Shown here: piece after piece, positions 1 to 11,362 of the stretch
Layout of the letters: every line of letters starts with the position of its first letter
How positions within the stretch are numbered: position 1 is the first letter of the stretch
Origin: Lineus longissimus
Lineage: Eukaryota; Nemertea; Pilidiophora; Heteronemertea; Lineidae
Length of the DNA: 64,000 nucleotides
Direction: 5' to 3'
Assembly: GCF_910592395.1 (NCBI RefSeq)
Contig: NC_088326.1
Coordinates: 11,537,001 to 11,601,000, forward strand
Notes under the pieces: model-generated
Told to the model about the DNA's origin: nothing
What the model saw: the letters and a program-made list of their open reading frames with translations, nothing else
The model's database searches: none
Translations under genes and position numbers: made by a program

Positions 1-73
1 GCGGAGTACATGTAATACCATTGCACTTATAGAACGCAATTCCTAAACCCACTTAATATATACTGGAGATGTG

Positions 74-649
74 GGTAACCGGAAAAACGCCGACCGACCG
101 ACCGACCGACCGACCGACCGACCGACCGACTAACCTGCCAACCTACCGTCATATGCAGTATCCCTTTTGCTTCTCTATAGCACATGTATCTGTGTAGTGC
201 CCAGCGCAATGGACATGATGGAGTCCGACGTGTCGGACAGCAGCAGGTCATTTGAAATGAAATTGTAAACGAGCGCACGTGCGCTGTTCAAATGACAACA
301 AATGCATATTGCGCGTTGCAGTTCATGCATTGCATCGGTCGAGACACTCGAGTAGAAAAACTACAGTGCATAGATTAGGCCCAAATCATGTTTTTATATC
401 CACCGACCATGTAGACAAAGCATATCTTTAGAGTATCGTTATCAGTTCCTTACCGCGTGGGCTCGTTTTCCCGGTATAATTGACTGGAGATGCTGCTGTC
501 AGACACGTCGGATTCCATCACGTCCATTGCGCTGGGCACTACACAGATACATGTGCTATAGAAAGCGAAAGGGATACTGCATATGACGGTAGGTTCGCAG
601 GTCAGTCGGTCAGTCGGTCGGTCGGTCGGTCGGCGTTTTTCCGGTTACC
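74..649. mobile_element. MULE-like non-autonomous foldback element with long terminal inverted repeats
   Basis: The two ends are inverted repeats of each other: about 74-246 is complementary to about 490-649, starting GGTAACCGGAAAAACGCC, with a spacer of about 240 bp. The nine bases GGAGATGTG lie immediately outside both ends (65-73 and 650-658), a target-site duplication. The duplicated locus near 36.57 kb has one copy of the related site and no insert, which fixes both boundaries. A 9-bp duplication with long inverted repeats is typical of MULE-type DNA transposons. No transposase is encoded. Each arm contains a (CCGA)n/(GGTC)n microsatellite near its end. The family assignment is inference; the insertion itself is well supported. 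Confidence 0.8.
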
Positions 650-1127
650 GGAGATGTGGGCCTATTTCTACAGGTGTCTGTCTCGGAGAGTACATGTGTA
701 TCTTGTTCCCGACCCACTTTGTGGGAGACAGAATACACTCTCCAAGCTGATCGAAGGATATTATCTCTGCCAACACATATTGCAATTGTAGCATGTAGTC
801 ACAGGCACGTGATGAATAATTTATCAACCAGTCAAGCAGCAGTCGGTCAGCCCCAATAAACCTACAGAAAACATACTTAAAACTTGAAAATGATATTTTG
901 AATGAGTTTTGTTTTTGTAAGTTGTTTGTATGAAGGGGCAAATCGAACGCTCTAGTTCTGACATCTTCACTCACCCGTTACCTAGGTCAAGAATCGTGAA
1001 GTTGCGACGGGTTCCGAAATGGCAGTCTGTGTTGGCAGTGATGGAATAAAGACATCAATAAATGTAGTTCCAAGACTGCGCAGGAGATTACTTGTGAGAA
1101 TATTGTAATCGTAGGAATACGCCTTAC

Positions 1128-2007
1128 CTCATTTTCAACAATAACACTGTCCGGTGGGGGAGGCTCGTGGAGTGAGTGTGTCACTCCATGAATTCTGATA
1201 TTTGCAATCGCGTTTTCCTGGAAATCCTGCGACTCACTCGCAGGAACCTCCTGAAATTGATACGTAAATCGCAATACACGCTCTGTTGATCAGGCTCGGT
1301 AGTGGTTCTTTCATGAAGTTTTGATCAATACCAAAATTAAGGATTTGGTTGTATCACCAATCACCGCGAGGGTGGCCCTAAAATGTAGCCCAAAACCGAG
1401 GCACCTGGTCAAGGATTTGGGGAAAATACCAGCCCCATTCGAGCGGTGTTTGGTTAAGGCAAAATATGAAAGCAGTCAAGACTTTTGATTGCTTTCATAT
1501 TTTGCTCTTGCCTCTATTTAGTCCAGTACCAAGCGTACTCTTTCAGTTGACCACCGCAGATAAATCTAACTCGGTCACAGGGTTACAGGTTTCCTTTTCA
1601 TTATCCAAATGCGTTTACGCAAAACGAATAGGCGCTATACTTACTCTAGCTGTAGCCATTATGCTGCATTCGTATGACGGAGGCAGATGCGGCTGTTGAA
1701 ACCCGCTTCCAGCACGCACACCAGACGAGGCCATTGAACCTGATGACGTCATGAACGGCACACCCGCGGCCGACGGCCGGACAATCAAGACCGTGGTGTC
1801 CTTGAACCTTTCAAGGTCATCGTCATCCTCGATGTCATACATCTCTCCCTTCTCACCCGATGCTGTTTGTAGTTCAAAGTCATCGGACAGCTTCCACTTC
1901 TGCCGGATGGCCTCCATTGTCTTTTCGAAGCTGCCGAAGTCGATTTTGACGAACTTCCGCTTCGACCCGCAGACCACTGTGACCTCCTTCATGCATCCGG
2001 TCGCCAT
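1128..2007 (-). CDS. PB1-domain protein, two N-terminal coding exons (partial gene, left duplicate)
   Basis: Two exons read on the minus strand. The first is 2007-1645, with ATG at 2007 and donor GTAAGT; the second is 1250-1128, with acceptor CAG and donor GTAAGG. Both are whole numbers of codons (121 and 41) and join in phase 0. Residues about 6-78 resemble a PB1 domain: a basic cluster (KRKFVKI) on the first strand and a late acidic OPCA-like motif (YDIEDDDDLERF). PB1 domains mediate head-to-tail pairing of signalling scaffolds; the partner is unknown here. The tail is rich in serine, glycine and proline (PPPP near the end of exon 2). A possible third exon lies near 640-770, where the foldback element at 74-649 would interrupt it; that exon is uncertain. 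Exon structure is well supported, family moderately. Confidence 0.65.
1318..1506. repeat. Intronic MITE-like sequence ending in a short hairpin
   Basis: It lies in the intron of the PB1 gene. It contains the motifs CCGCGAGGGTGGCCCTAAAA and CAAAACCGAGGC, which recur at 37242-37443 (right duplicate) and, in related form, in the palindromic element at 48810-48956. The last part is a hairpin: GCAAAATATGAAAGCA at about 1459 pairs with TGCTTTCATATTTTGC ending near 1506. No coding signal is seen. Confidence 0.5.
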
Positions 2008-2080
2008 CTTAAATGAATATCATGCGATACAGTAAAAGGATTGGTCAGAAATAACTCAGTTTATAAATGTGTGTCCGTGT

Positions 2081-2119
2081 GAGTGGGGTGGGGTGGGGGG
2101 GGGGGGGCTAGGGGGGGGC
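2081..2119. repeat. G-rich simple tract upstream of the PB1 start
   Basis: This run of G with occasional T, C and A sits about 80 bp upstream (transcriptionally) of the PB1 ATG. The equivalent tract in the right duplicate (about 37884-37898) is fused directly to the PB1 coding exon, so the tract marks one end of a deletion there. Confidence 0.7.
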
Positions 2120-2525
2120 TAAACTTTACCAATATATCTTTTTTGAGTAAGCTTCATTAGGGCCATGATGATTCATGTCACATTGTCAGGTCACTGATAA
2201 TACTCCCAAGATGTTGCTAGAATATTGGTTTTCAGTCCAACATGACATGATCACTGATACTAGAATACACTGAGAAGTCTCGGCATCTTCCCTTTGATCA
2301 TGCGTCTCACTCAGCCAATTTACTTGAAACCATAATAAAGCCCACATTTTTATTTAGCTACAAACTGTGCTGAATTTGCAATACAGTATTGGAAAGACAA
2401 ACAACACAACGAAAAATGTAAACACTATTCTAATCTCTAGTTCATCAAGAGCCAATGGGATCCAACGATTCAAATTAAAGCTGGACTTTCAGCCATGCTG
2501 TTTTTGCTCGCGACGGACCTGCGGA

Positions 2526-2939
2526 CATGCGATTTGGATTCGATGTCGTAGCGATCGTTATTTTTTCTCAGTGCTTGGTCAAATCACTGACCAAAACGAG
2601 CTTTACTGCCTTGCCCGAGGATTTGAGTAGCCAATTGAAATAGGCTCCGATCCGCTGTATTCGCTGTACTTGTAGTGGGACGGGCCAGGCCGGTCTTATT
2701 CGACTGTCGCCCTGTCTTGGATCGTGACCGCACTCTCGCTATAAACCGTGTCATTTCTAAAAATAAGTTTGTGCAAAAACGCACATCGGTGCATGTCCTT
2801 GTTGCTTTCAACGATGAATTCCTAAATGCTCAATTTTTTCTGACAATAAATAATATTTAGCGAGATATAGCACATTCTTTTAAATGTGAATGCTGTACAT
2901 TTGGCCAAGTGGCGGCACAGATAGATCTGGCTATTTCCG
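2526..2939. other. Identical 414-bp noncoding block shared with 38297-38710
   Basis: Reading both duplicates base by base, I find no difference across 414 bp, while the flanking DNA and even the coding exons differ at intervals. The segment holds overlapping short ORFs on both strands but no convincing gene. The rest of 2120-4290 is noncoding duplicated DNA matching 37.9-42.5 kb, with one large gap: the region corresponding to 40.13-42.27 kb is absent here. Confidence 0.6.
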
Positions 2940-3907
2940 GCTATTCACCGTTCCAGCTACGTACGCCGTGGCCAACTAGATCCGCTACGCTCGTGGGGTG
3001 GGCCAGCGCCGGTCTAAACGCAAAGTCGAATCGGGGAGTTTCGAGGGGAGTGGTGCCCTAGTTGCAGACAACGCCTGTCTGGTCAAAGAGTGACCCAGCG
3101 CCATGGGTCACTCTTAAAACTTGTCAGAACACCCATTAGCATTGTGAAAATGTCCTAGATAGCAAAACCTAAGAAATCTCACACATTAGTTTTGTAACAG
3201 AAACCCATATGTGAGCGTCACGCATCACGTCCTTCATAAATATGATATACTAGTGCTTTTAGTATGACAAGGACACAATGACTTGTTGATGCACTTATGA
3301 CTGTGGTGTACACTCGGTTTATAGTTTGTGCTTCATGACGGACATGATCAACTGGCACATGGTGCCTCATGGTAGATCACGCTTAGCTACGTTGAGCCGT
3401 ATCTCTGAAGTTAGGCAAAGGAAGGTGATTACAAGCGCTTAAAGTAATATTTTTGCATAGCAAAACCAAACCAACGCCCATATCAAAGTGATTGGTCGAT
3501 TCAAAAATGCACCTAGCTATCGTGGTTATCCCTCAAATACCGCTGGAGCCCGTTAGTCTGGCCATCCTCCAAACTGCTATCCTGAAAAACAACTCCACCC
3601 ACGAGCCTTTTTTGAGGGCGCACATATTTAAGCTCGATGGGCTCTCCCTGAACTTGCTTGTTTCAATATTTCTTTGGTGCCATGACCGGATGGAGTGATA
3701 CCGACAGCAACATGCTAAAATCGTCATTAGGTCGTTTTTTGAAATCACGCAGTCACCGTCGTCAGTGGTTGTCGGCGACCGGAAGGACGGACGGTCCACA
3801 GTACCTTAACTCCCGGGGCAGTCCATTGCGTCACCCTAACCTCAGTGATCTCCTTATGGTTAGTGAGGAACGAGGCCGGTCCACTGAATCATGAATATGA
3901 TATCATG

Positions 3908-4033
3908 AAGGCCAATGGTTATACCCCGTTCTATTGCATCGTTTTTGACAGTTTAAGGATTCTTCAATTATCATGTTTGGAGAAGTCGCGGTCCTGCTAA
4001 AAGCGATTTTCTTTGAAAAACCAACATATCTCA
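3908..4033 (+). repeat. Dispersed repeat R, short copy
   Basis: The text from about 'aggccaatggttatacccc' to 'ccaacatatctc' is a diverged copy of a repeat also seen at 7025-7290, 27165-27355, 39992-40117, 45370-45600 and 49213-49460. Shared landmarks are 'ggttacaccccgttc', 'gttcaaagag' and 'gcggtcctgctggaagc'. Function is unknown; it is probably a transposon or SINE fragment. Confidence 0.5.
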
Positions 4034-4290
4034 CGCATCTGTTCGATGACTCTCGTTACTAGTGGCTGGTATTTCGTTGAGTTTTGTCAAAAAATACGAG
4101 CCTCAAATAGTGATAACATAAATATAATTTAACACTGATTATTATGCTAATAAGGAAATGCTATTCTCAAACCCCTCTAAGACACGAATGTCCACTATCA
4201 CGTCATAGCACTGGAAATCAAATAATCCATTTTGTCTCTTCGACGAAATCCCTTATTATCAAGAATTCATCGTATTCTTCTCTTATCTAG

Positions 4291-6499
4291 GTCCTTTAAG
4301 TGGTACCCTAGCTGTGCGATTCGGCCACCGGCCCGTGGTGATGGTGGGTAGTATCCTCGCAACCGTTGGTATGGCAATGAGCGCCTTTGCTGTCAATATC
4401 TACCATCTTTATTTTAGCTTTGGAATCCTCACAGGTAAGTATGTGACGTCACAAAAGCATTGATGCACAAGATGTAATATTTTCCCTTTAAAAAATACCT
4501 GAGGTAAAAATACCTTTAATATCAGCCTGGTTTCATTTTGCTTAAAAGCTGAATGGCCAATGTACTACGTCAAGTATCTTTTCAACAGATCCTCCCAGAA
4601 ACAAATAACGTTGTAATGGTCTCACCCGGTTGCAATTGTGAAGGACATCGGTATCGCTGTCATCAGCTCTACGTACCATCTTCAATAATAAAATGTTTTG
4701 GTGGAAAATTTGGTTTCATTAGAAAACTAGCATGATTTGTCCAACCAGTTCTGTGTCGGCACATAAATAGTGTTTTTTTATTTCGAAAACTTAATTCGTC
4801 TTTTGCAGGTTTAGGCGTTGGGATGAGCATGATTCCCGCGCTAGCCATGGTGGCCTTATACTTCGACAAGCGGCTCTCCCTCGCTGTAGGAATAGCTCTG
4901 TCAGGCGGCGGCCTATCCTACATCGTTTTCCCGATGGTCTCAGCAGCCTGCATCCGTTTCTACACATGGAGAGGAACCATGTTCATTCTCGCAGCATTCT
5001 GGGCGCAGGGTTGCATGTGTGGAGCTTTATTGCGCCCCCTCGAATCTCGAACTACCATCAAAGATGGCGCCCGGAAAAAACAAGTGCCGCGACCATTTAT
5101 GTGTGACATTGGTCTCCTACGGACTTGGCAATTCTGGTTCTACTTGTTGGAGGAATATCTATGGCATATTGACTTCATGAATTTTGTCGTGATTCTGCCA
5201 GATTTTGTCGTCTTAAGCGGCCATACGAAAGAAAAAGCAGCAATACTCTTGACGATAATTGGTGTGTTTGTCATCCCATCTCGTCTGCTGGGCGGGCTGT
5301 TCCTTGACCGCGTGAGTGTCAGTCCAATCTTGCTGCTCGTGTTCGGAATCGTTACGCTGGGGACCACGAGCCTTACGCTGCCATTCATCAAGGCGTCCTT
5401 CATCGGGATGGCCGTGGTCTGTTCGTTCAGGGGCATCCTCCACGGCGTCCTCGTTGTCTTCCTCCCAAAGGGCCTGGTGGTACTCTTCAGCCGAGATAAA
5501 CTCACCATCATGATAGGATACGTCACACTATTTACAATGTTTGGACAACTTACTGCACCGCCGTTAGGAGTTACGTACGGCAGCACTTTAAAATCCGCCG
5601 CAGGTATACAGAACGCAATGCAACCATCAGCCTACCCGAAACGTGCAAGCCAAGCGAAAGACCGCCTAGCAACACCGGCAGAAATCATTATATGAGATCA
5701 GCATTAGTGTGACACTTCATGTAGCGGTGCGTGGTGACGAGTAGGCACATTATCCTCCTGGCCACCAAAATTCCACGCCAAAGTTGTCCCTTTAACAGTC
5801 ATTTTTACATTTTATTCAAATAGCTTATATAAATATTCTTCCTTCCTCTAGGGTTCATCTTCGACCATACAGGGGACAACTTTTACGCCTATATCACGTG
5901 TGCTGTCATCTCCTACGTCACTGCTCTGATTCCCCTGGCGCTGTACTTGGACAACAAAAAGAAAATCAAGCGACTTCTGGCGGAGGGGGACGCTGAGGAG
6001 GTGGTGGAATTGGAATCGAAAATGGTTAGCACCCATTCACTGTTAAGACCAATCTTAGCCTCGCCATTGATAACGGTTGCTTTTTGATAGTAGTACCGTT
6101 TAGTAGCGTGCATTTGGTCGCTTCCGGTTTTAGAGGCAGCAAATGGCACCTAGTCCTCTCATTGGGAGATTGTGGCAAGACTTCATGCTGTGTTAGCCAA
6201 TTGGAAGCTCTCAATCCTGCTTCACCGGTGCAGTCTTTTGAATTTTGAATTTTTTGAAAATTCTTTTATCTTTACGCACCTTTGACCAACATCAGGCCCT
6301 ACTCCACGAATCTCGGAGAAGGAGATCCAAGATGGCGGCCTGTGTTGGCAGGCATGGAACAGCCTTGTTGGGCGACTGCGCAGGAGTCCAATATCAATAT
6401 GCAGTCATCAATTTGCGAATGTTTTCATTCTTATTCATGTCCTCATGTTTTCTCCTGTAGGGTGAAGATGCGCCAGCAGATGATCACAAGATAGACTAA
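4291..6499 (+). pseudogene. SLC16 monocarboxylate-transporter-like gene, left duplicate, missing exon 1
   Basis: Four exons match exons 2-5 of the intact gene at 40480-44712: 4291-4434, 4809-5570, 5852-6024 and 6461-6499 (stop TAA). The long exon encodes transmembrane segments of a 12-helix MFS transporter and differs from the right copy at only three residues that I can see (M/L, F/L, I/V). Two defects argue for a pseudogene. The first coding exon, with the start codon and the SLC16 signature, is absent because about 2.1 kb present in the right copy is missing near 4035. In addition, the donor after exon 3 reads TT at 5571-5572 where the right copy has GT, so exon 3 would read on to a TGA near 5695. 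Exon 3 itself is still fully open. An unseen alternative first exon or a cryptic donor four bases downstream cannot be excluded. Confidence 0.8.
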
Positions 6500-6878
6500 A
6501 CAAGTACTCATACTACGAAAACTGGGAAGAACCAACGATCTGGTAGCTCTGGAGAATGAGCAAGGCCAGAGAGGTCGTCTGCAACAGATTCAGTTGCGAC
6601 CAACTGAGATACTCATTTCGTCCAAATACTTTCAGGGACTGGAATGCGTTGGCTCATCCACCAGGAGGCCAACGCATTGGGGGCATTGTGAGTTAAAAAT
6701 CTTAAGGCTAGCTAAACTCGCCCACCCTCGCTATCATCGCAGTCTTTGATTTTTGAAAGACTCTGGTATCGATCATGTGGCCTATGTTTAAAGTGGTTCT
6801 AACCAACCACGGACGCTCGAATGCTCTTATTCTATACACTATAGTCCTGATAGTGTCCGTCTTCTAACCGAGTATCAA

Positions 6879-6923
6879 AAGAAGAAGAAGAAGACGAAGG
6901 AGAAGAAGAAAAACAAGAAGACA
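6879..6923. repeat. (GAA)n microsatellite
   Basis: An imperfect GAA/AAG run with interruptions. The same tract occurs at about 45091-45136 in the right duplicate. Confidence 0.85.
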
Positions 6924-7024
6924 TTCTTGCGTATCGCACACAAGGTTTTTGTTTACTACCGCCGCGGTCCCCCTACCGCGACTGGTGAGGCAATGAAAAC
7001 GAGCATTTAAGGACATGGGATTTG

Positions 7025-7290
7025 CCTGACCAGGAGGATAATACCCCTGCTTGCCACCATTCACCGCCACTTGTAGTATCGTACCAATGTTGTTTTTCAG
7101 CAGTGTTACGAGGCAGTTTTGTACACGACTTATGAATTTCTGGCAGGTCTGTGGTTACCCATCGTTCAAGAGCACTGTGGTTTTTCAGTTCAAAGATTTT
7201 TCAATAATCTTGTTTGGAGAGCTCATGGTCCTCCTGGAAGCCGTTTATGTAACATGACATATATCATGCCCTAGATCTCTCTTTATAATG
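7025..7290 (+). repeat. Dispersed repeat R, long copy
   Basis: It contains 'ccaggaggataatacccctgc', 'ccgccacttgtagtat', 'ggaagccgtt' and other blocks shared with 27165-27355, 45350-45600 and 49213-49460. The 'tattatcctcctggcca' block also occurs on its own at about 5748 and 34351. No ORF of note. Confidence 0.55.
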
Positions 7291-7804
7291 TAGGTACCTG
7301 GATACATTCTAACAAAATATATATAGAACCGTACCTGCCACTTCTTATATATATCGTGCATCCAGGTCAATTTCATGGAAATATATAGACATTGCCAGAG
7401 ATTGTAGAATTCTCTCAATGGCCCACTCGTTCGAACGATCAATATGAAATTAGGTTATTATCCTAAAAATATTCGCTATAAAGGTGTAGACGTACAAATC
7501 AGTAAGCCTATTTGATAAGATAGGTTTTAAATTGTATGCTGTTTGCGATGTTTTAACACGACCAAAAGCATAAATTTGGAACCTTTCTTGGGGTCGCCTT
7601 AAGATATCTTGAAGTTATCTGATGTTTGCTCACAAATTTCACATATTCATGTATCACAATATAAACTCTTGATAGTCTCACACCAATACCAAATGGGTAG
7701 AAAATACAGGCTTGGTGATTTCTTGTCCTATCCTGGCAAAAATGCCTCGGACTAGCTCATTTCGTCATCGTCAGCGGACTTACGAATTGATTGACGTGTA
7801 TCTG

Positions 7805-8195
7805 ATAGGGGGTAGGAAATATACGGCCGATAAATACCTGCCACATAAACCTCCCGCAAAAATCTACCCTAAAATCTCACCGTAAATGTGTATGGCTACT
7901 TGTAAATAAACCGCAAGTTTAAGGAGTGACGATGTCTCATATTAGTTTAAGAAATATACCTCCGGCAGAATCTCTATACCTGCCGTAATGCCGCGAAATT
8001 ATTATCCGCCGTAAAATACGCACCCGTAAATGAAAATAACATACCGCCCTCTACCCTGATCGGCTGAGACTGAAATTTGCGGCGAGATTTTACGGGAAAT
8101 TAATGCGGCTAGTATTTTTGCGGGAGGTTTATGCGGCGGCTATTTTATCGGCCGTATCTATTTGATGTATTGTCCCTATCCCCCATACCATAGAC
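7805..8195. repeat. Foldback segment spanning the A/B junction
   Basis: 'tacggccgataaa' and 'cataaacctcccgcaaaaat' near 7820-7865 reappear as reverse complements at about 8108-8155, so the A/B junction region forms a long imperfect hairpin. The same arrangement is preserved at 46020-46370. It suggests a MITE of about 390 bp embedded in the composite repeat. Confidence 0.6.
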
Positions 8196-8589
8196 CCACA
8201 ACGCACACATTTTTATCAATATCAAAAGTAGGTTAGTGACGAAGAACAGATACCAAGTATTGCAACTACATGGCATACAAACTGTTGCTTACCCGGAAAG
8301 CCATTCGGGTTTTGAATAATCAGAATCCATCATGCAAGATAAAGAACATGATTCAGGTTAATGCGGCGGCTATTTTATCGACCGTATATATTTGATTTAT
8401 TGTCCCTACCACCTATACCGTAGACCCACAACGCACACATTTTTATCAATATCAAAAGTAGGTTAGTGACGAAGAACAGATACCAAGTATTGCAACTACA
8501 TGGCATACAAACTGTTGCTTAACCGGAAAGCCATTCGGGTTTTGAATAATCAGAATCCAACATGCAAGATAAAGAACATGATTCAGGTT
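8119..8589. repeat. Local tandem duplication of about 235 bp
   Basis: The stretch from 'tgcggcggctattttatcg' to 'aacatgattcagg' occurs twice in direct orientation (about 8124-8357 and 8361-8588). The related copies at 24 kb and 46 kb have it once, so this is a private duplication of the left copy. Confidence 0.75.
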
Positions 8590-10608
8590 GGTCCGATTTG
8601 CCAAAGAGGATCAGTGCTGCCAGCGAAATTTTGGGGGTCAAGGTCATCAAGAGCAAAATATTGTGGTTGCGAAAGTCGTTTTCTCAGGAAAAGTGTACTA
8701 TTAATAAAGGTTATGGCAAAATGTAAAAAAATGATATCTTCGGAGAATCAAGTTTTTATTTTCACAACCTGGCCCTTTTTAAAGGGACGACTTTGGCATG
8801 AGATGTATAATATTTTGGTTTTTCATACAAAAATGACTTCCGGAAGTAACGTGCATGTACTCGTACATCACAGAACGCATGCCCGTTTACCAGTTTGTAG
8901 ACGAAAATGAAAGTAATATGCATGTACATCACAGAACGCATCTCCGTGTACTGGTATGTCAACGAAAGTGAAAGTAACGTCCTCCATAAGACAATGACAA
9001 TAATTTAACAATGATAATACCGTTATTTTTAGACATCAAATTCAAAGTAACGTCTAAAATTATAACAATGACAATATTTTGTCATACTTCTAATATAACT
9101 GACTGAATTATCTGGCCCGTACCGTTATCTTTCACCTATATAAATCGTAAAGGAAGGTCCGGAATAACTTTGATGGGGACTGTCAGGAACGAGACGGGAA
9201 GCCGGTGTAACGTTTTGTGAGTGTTTCCAATTTTGAGTGTTTTCCCTCGTCGTTTGGGAACATCGAAATGCAGATTTACACGTTTTTCTGTGTATCCCTC
9301 TCTTGAAAATTCACCCTCTCTCTATAGCTCTATATTGGAAATACTCAAATAAGGGGGAAAGCCACAAATTATACACCGGTCTATCTGAAACTATAGCGTT
9401 TCCAATTGAAAAAATGCCGATTTTGGATTGACATGGAGCATCGACCTACCTTTTCTGCTGAAAAACGCCAAACGTTGCAATTTCCTCCGGCTTAGTGCCC
9501 CCTTCTAAGACCCAGCAGGTTTTGCAATGACACCTTCACCTCCTACACCGGAAACCCAGATTTCTACATATCTTGTCCCCAGTGCACGCAGATTGTGTAG
9601 ATCGATGTACAGGTAAGACATGATATCGTCAAATGGGACAGGGTTGTTCTTGTCATGTCGGTGGCATTTGTTATCATGTCGGCCACACCGCGTCACGTGT
9701 TACCAGTGTGGGATTCGGATAGACCAGTACTTCGTCCCAAAAAGGGACGAAGTGCGATGAGGTGCCTATTGCGAAAATGATTGGTTGCCGAAACAATGGT
9801 CCGATTGGTTGGCTAGCCTTGTGACGTCAAGCTATTTTTACACCGAGGGGTTTCCTGTTTTTCATCATGACTGAAGCTTAAATGCGTTTGGGCTGGAATT
9901 TCTGGCTTATTCGAGCTCACACATATGCTCGATGTAGAGTGTAGCGATGTTTTAACACGACCAAAAGCGTAAATTTGGAATCTTTCTTGGGGTCGCCTTA
10001 AGATATCTTGAAGTTGGCTGATGTTTGCTCACAAATTTCACATATTCATGTATCACAACATAAACTCTTGATAGTCTCACGCCAATACCAAATGGGTAGA
10101 AAATACTTGGTGATTTCTTGTCCTATCCTGGCAAAAATGCCTCGGACTAACTCAGTTCGTCATCGTCGGCGGACTTACGAATTGATTGACGTGTATCTGG
10201 TAGGGGGTAGGAAATATACGGCCGATAAATACCTGCCACATAAACCTCCCGCAAAAATCTACCCTAAAATCTCACCGTAAATGTGTATGGCTACTTGTAA
10301 ATAAACCGCAAGTTTAAGGAGTGACGATGTCTCATATTAGTTTAAGAAATATACCTCCCGCAGAATCTCTATACCTGCCGTAATGCCGCGAAATTATTAT
10401 CCGCCGTAAAATACGCACCCGTAAATGAAAATAACCAACGTAGTCTCCTCCAAACAAACGTGGTATATGTACGCTTGACATCTGGCCTTTATATCGTGGG
10501 CATTCTACGATTAATGAACAGCCAATCAGGAGTCCGTTATAGTGAAGGAGGTTAGGTTGTTGATCTTTTGTTTTAATATATGGTCACTGCCCGCTCGTCC
10601 CCGCTCCC

Positions 10609-10645
10609 CGGGCGCCCGCCCGCCCGCCCGCCCGCCCCCCTCCGA
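10609..10645. repeat. (CCCG)n / GC-rich simple repeat
   Basis: 'cgcccgcccgcccgcccgccc' with flanking C-rich sequence. The rest of 10436-11362 shows no recognisable gene; the last part is presumably the promoter and 5' UTR of the chromodomain gene. Confidence 0.8.
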
Positions 10646-11362
10646 TTCCACCCTACCATAGACCCCGCATTTAGGCCCTACCCTTTTTAGTGCAGGCAAT
10701 GCTTTGAATTACCGAACATCTGCCTTTGACGTCCCCGTTATGCGCTCCGACCGTGCGCCCCGACCAGTACGAACTGCCGGTGTAAAAGTAGAAAATGTCC
10801 CCTGGAAAAAGTGTCCGGCCCTATTGTATTCTGCTATAATAATAATATTTTTATGGTCCTATTATCTGGTCTATCGAGACCATGACTGACAATGCAATAG
10901 CTCAGAGATTGAAGCGCATGATAGAATCCTTTGTTTCCCGGACATTCTATCCTAGGACATTTTAAACTTCTACACCGGTCCAGTGTAATCGTTATTGTAG
11001 TCCTCTGAAGATATCAGCCCGAGTCAGCTTGCAAGCACAAGGAAAATAGTGGAAGAGTACCCTCCCCTGATCCCCACCATAAACGTGCCCGCCCACGGAC
11101 CCCAACCACCACCACGCCTTTGGCTGCACATTGATTTTTTTACTCTCTCCGCCTCATGTTTGATTGGAAATGCCCCCAAGCTCAGGATGATAGGCCTACT
11201 TTTTCCTATTCCGCTGGGTGATGAGTCAACCGAACGTAATCACGACGCCAACGGAGGTTCTTCGAATGCATTGCGAAAGTGACGAAATCAGCGCCTCTAG
11301 TCTCAAGATTGCGAAATGCCCCAATTCATTTGTCGTGATATATCGCTTACCATCGGGACGAA

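Larger units (their letters stand above)
7545..10435. mobile_element. Composite repeat A-B-A
   Basis: A segment A of about 495 bp (7545-8040) is repeated directly at 9944-10435, flanking about 1.9 kb of segment B (8041-9943). Both A copies begin GCGATGTTTTAACACGACC and end at 'aaataac'. The arrangement resembles LTR-internal-LTR, but there is no reverse transcriptase or other long ORF, and the other copies are arranged B-A (24157-26272) and A-B (45752-47990). It may therefore be a tandem or recombined DNA element rather than a retroelement. Fragments of B also occur at 28390-28585, 49940-50082 and 58350-58580. Confidence 0.55.

Noticed and set aside
1615-1644. Extension of the PB1 exon to the TAA beyond the donor
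   Set aside because: The GTAAGT donor at 1644-1639 is conserved in both copies and the next exon joins in phase 0.
5140-5586. Minus-strand ORFs opposite the MCT exon (also 43379-43912)
   Set aside because: Antisense shadows of the long transporter exon.
9944-10435. LTR retrotransposon call for the A-B-A structure
   Set aside because: No reverse transcriptase, integrase, primer-binding site or target duplication was seen, and the related copies are permuted.
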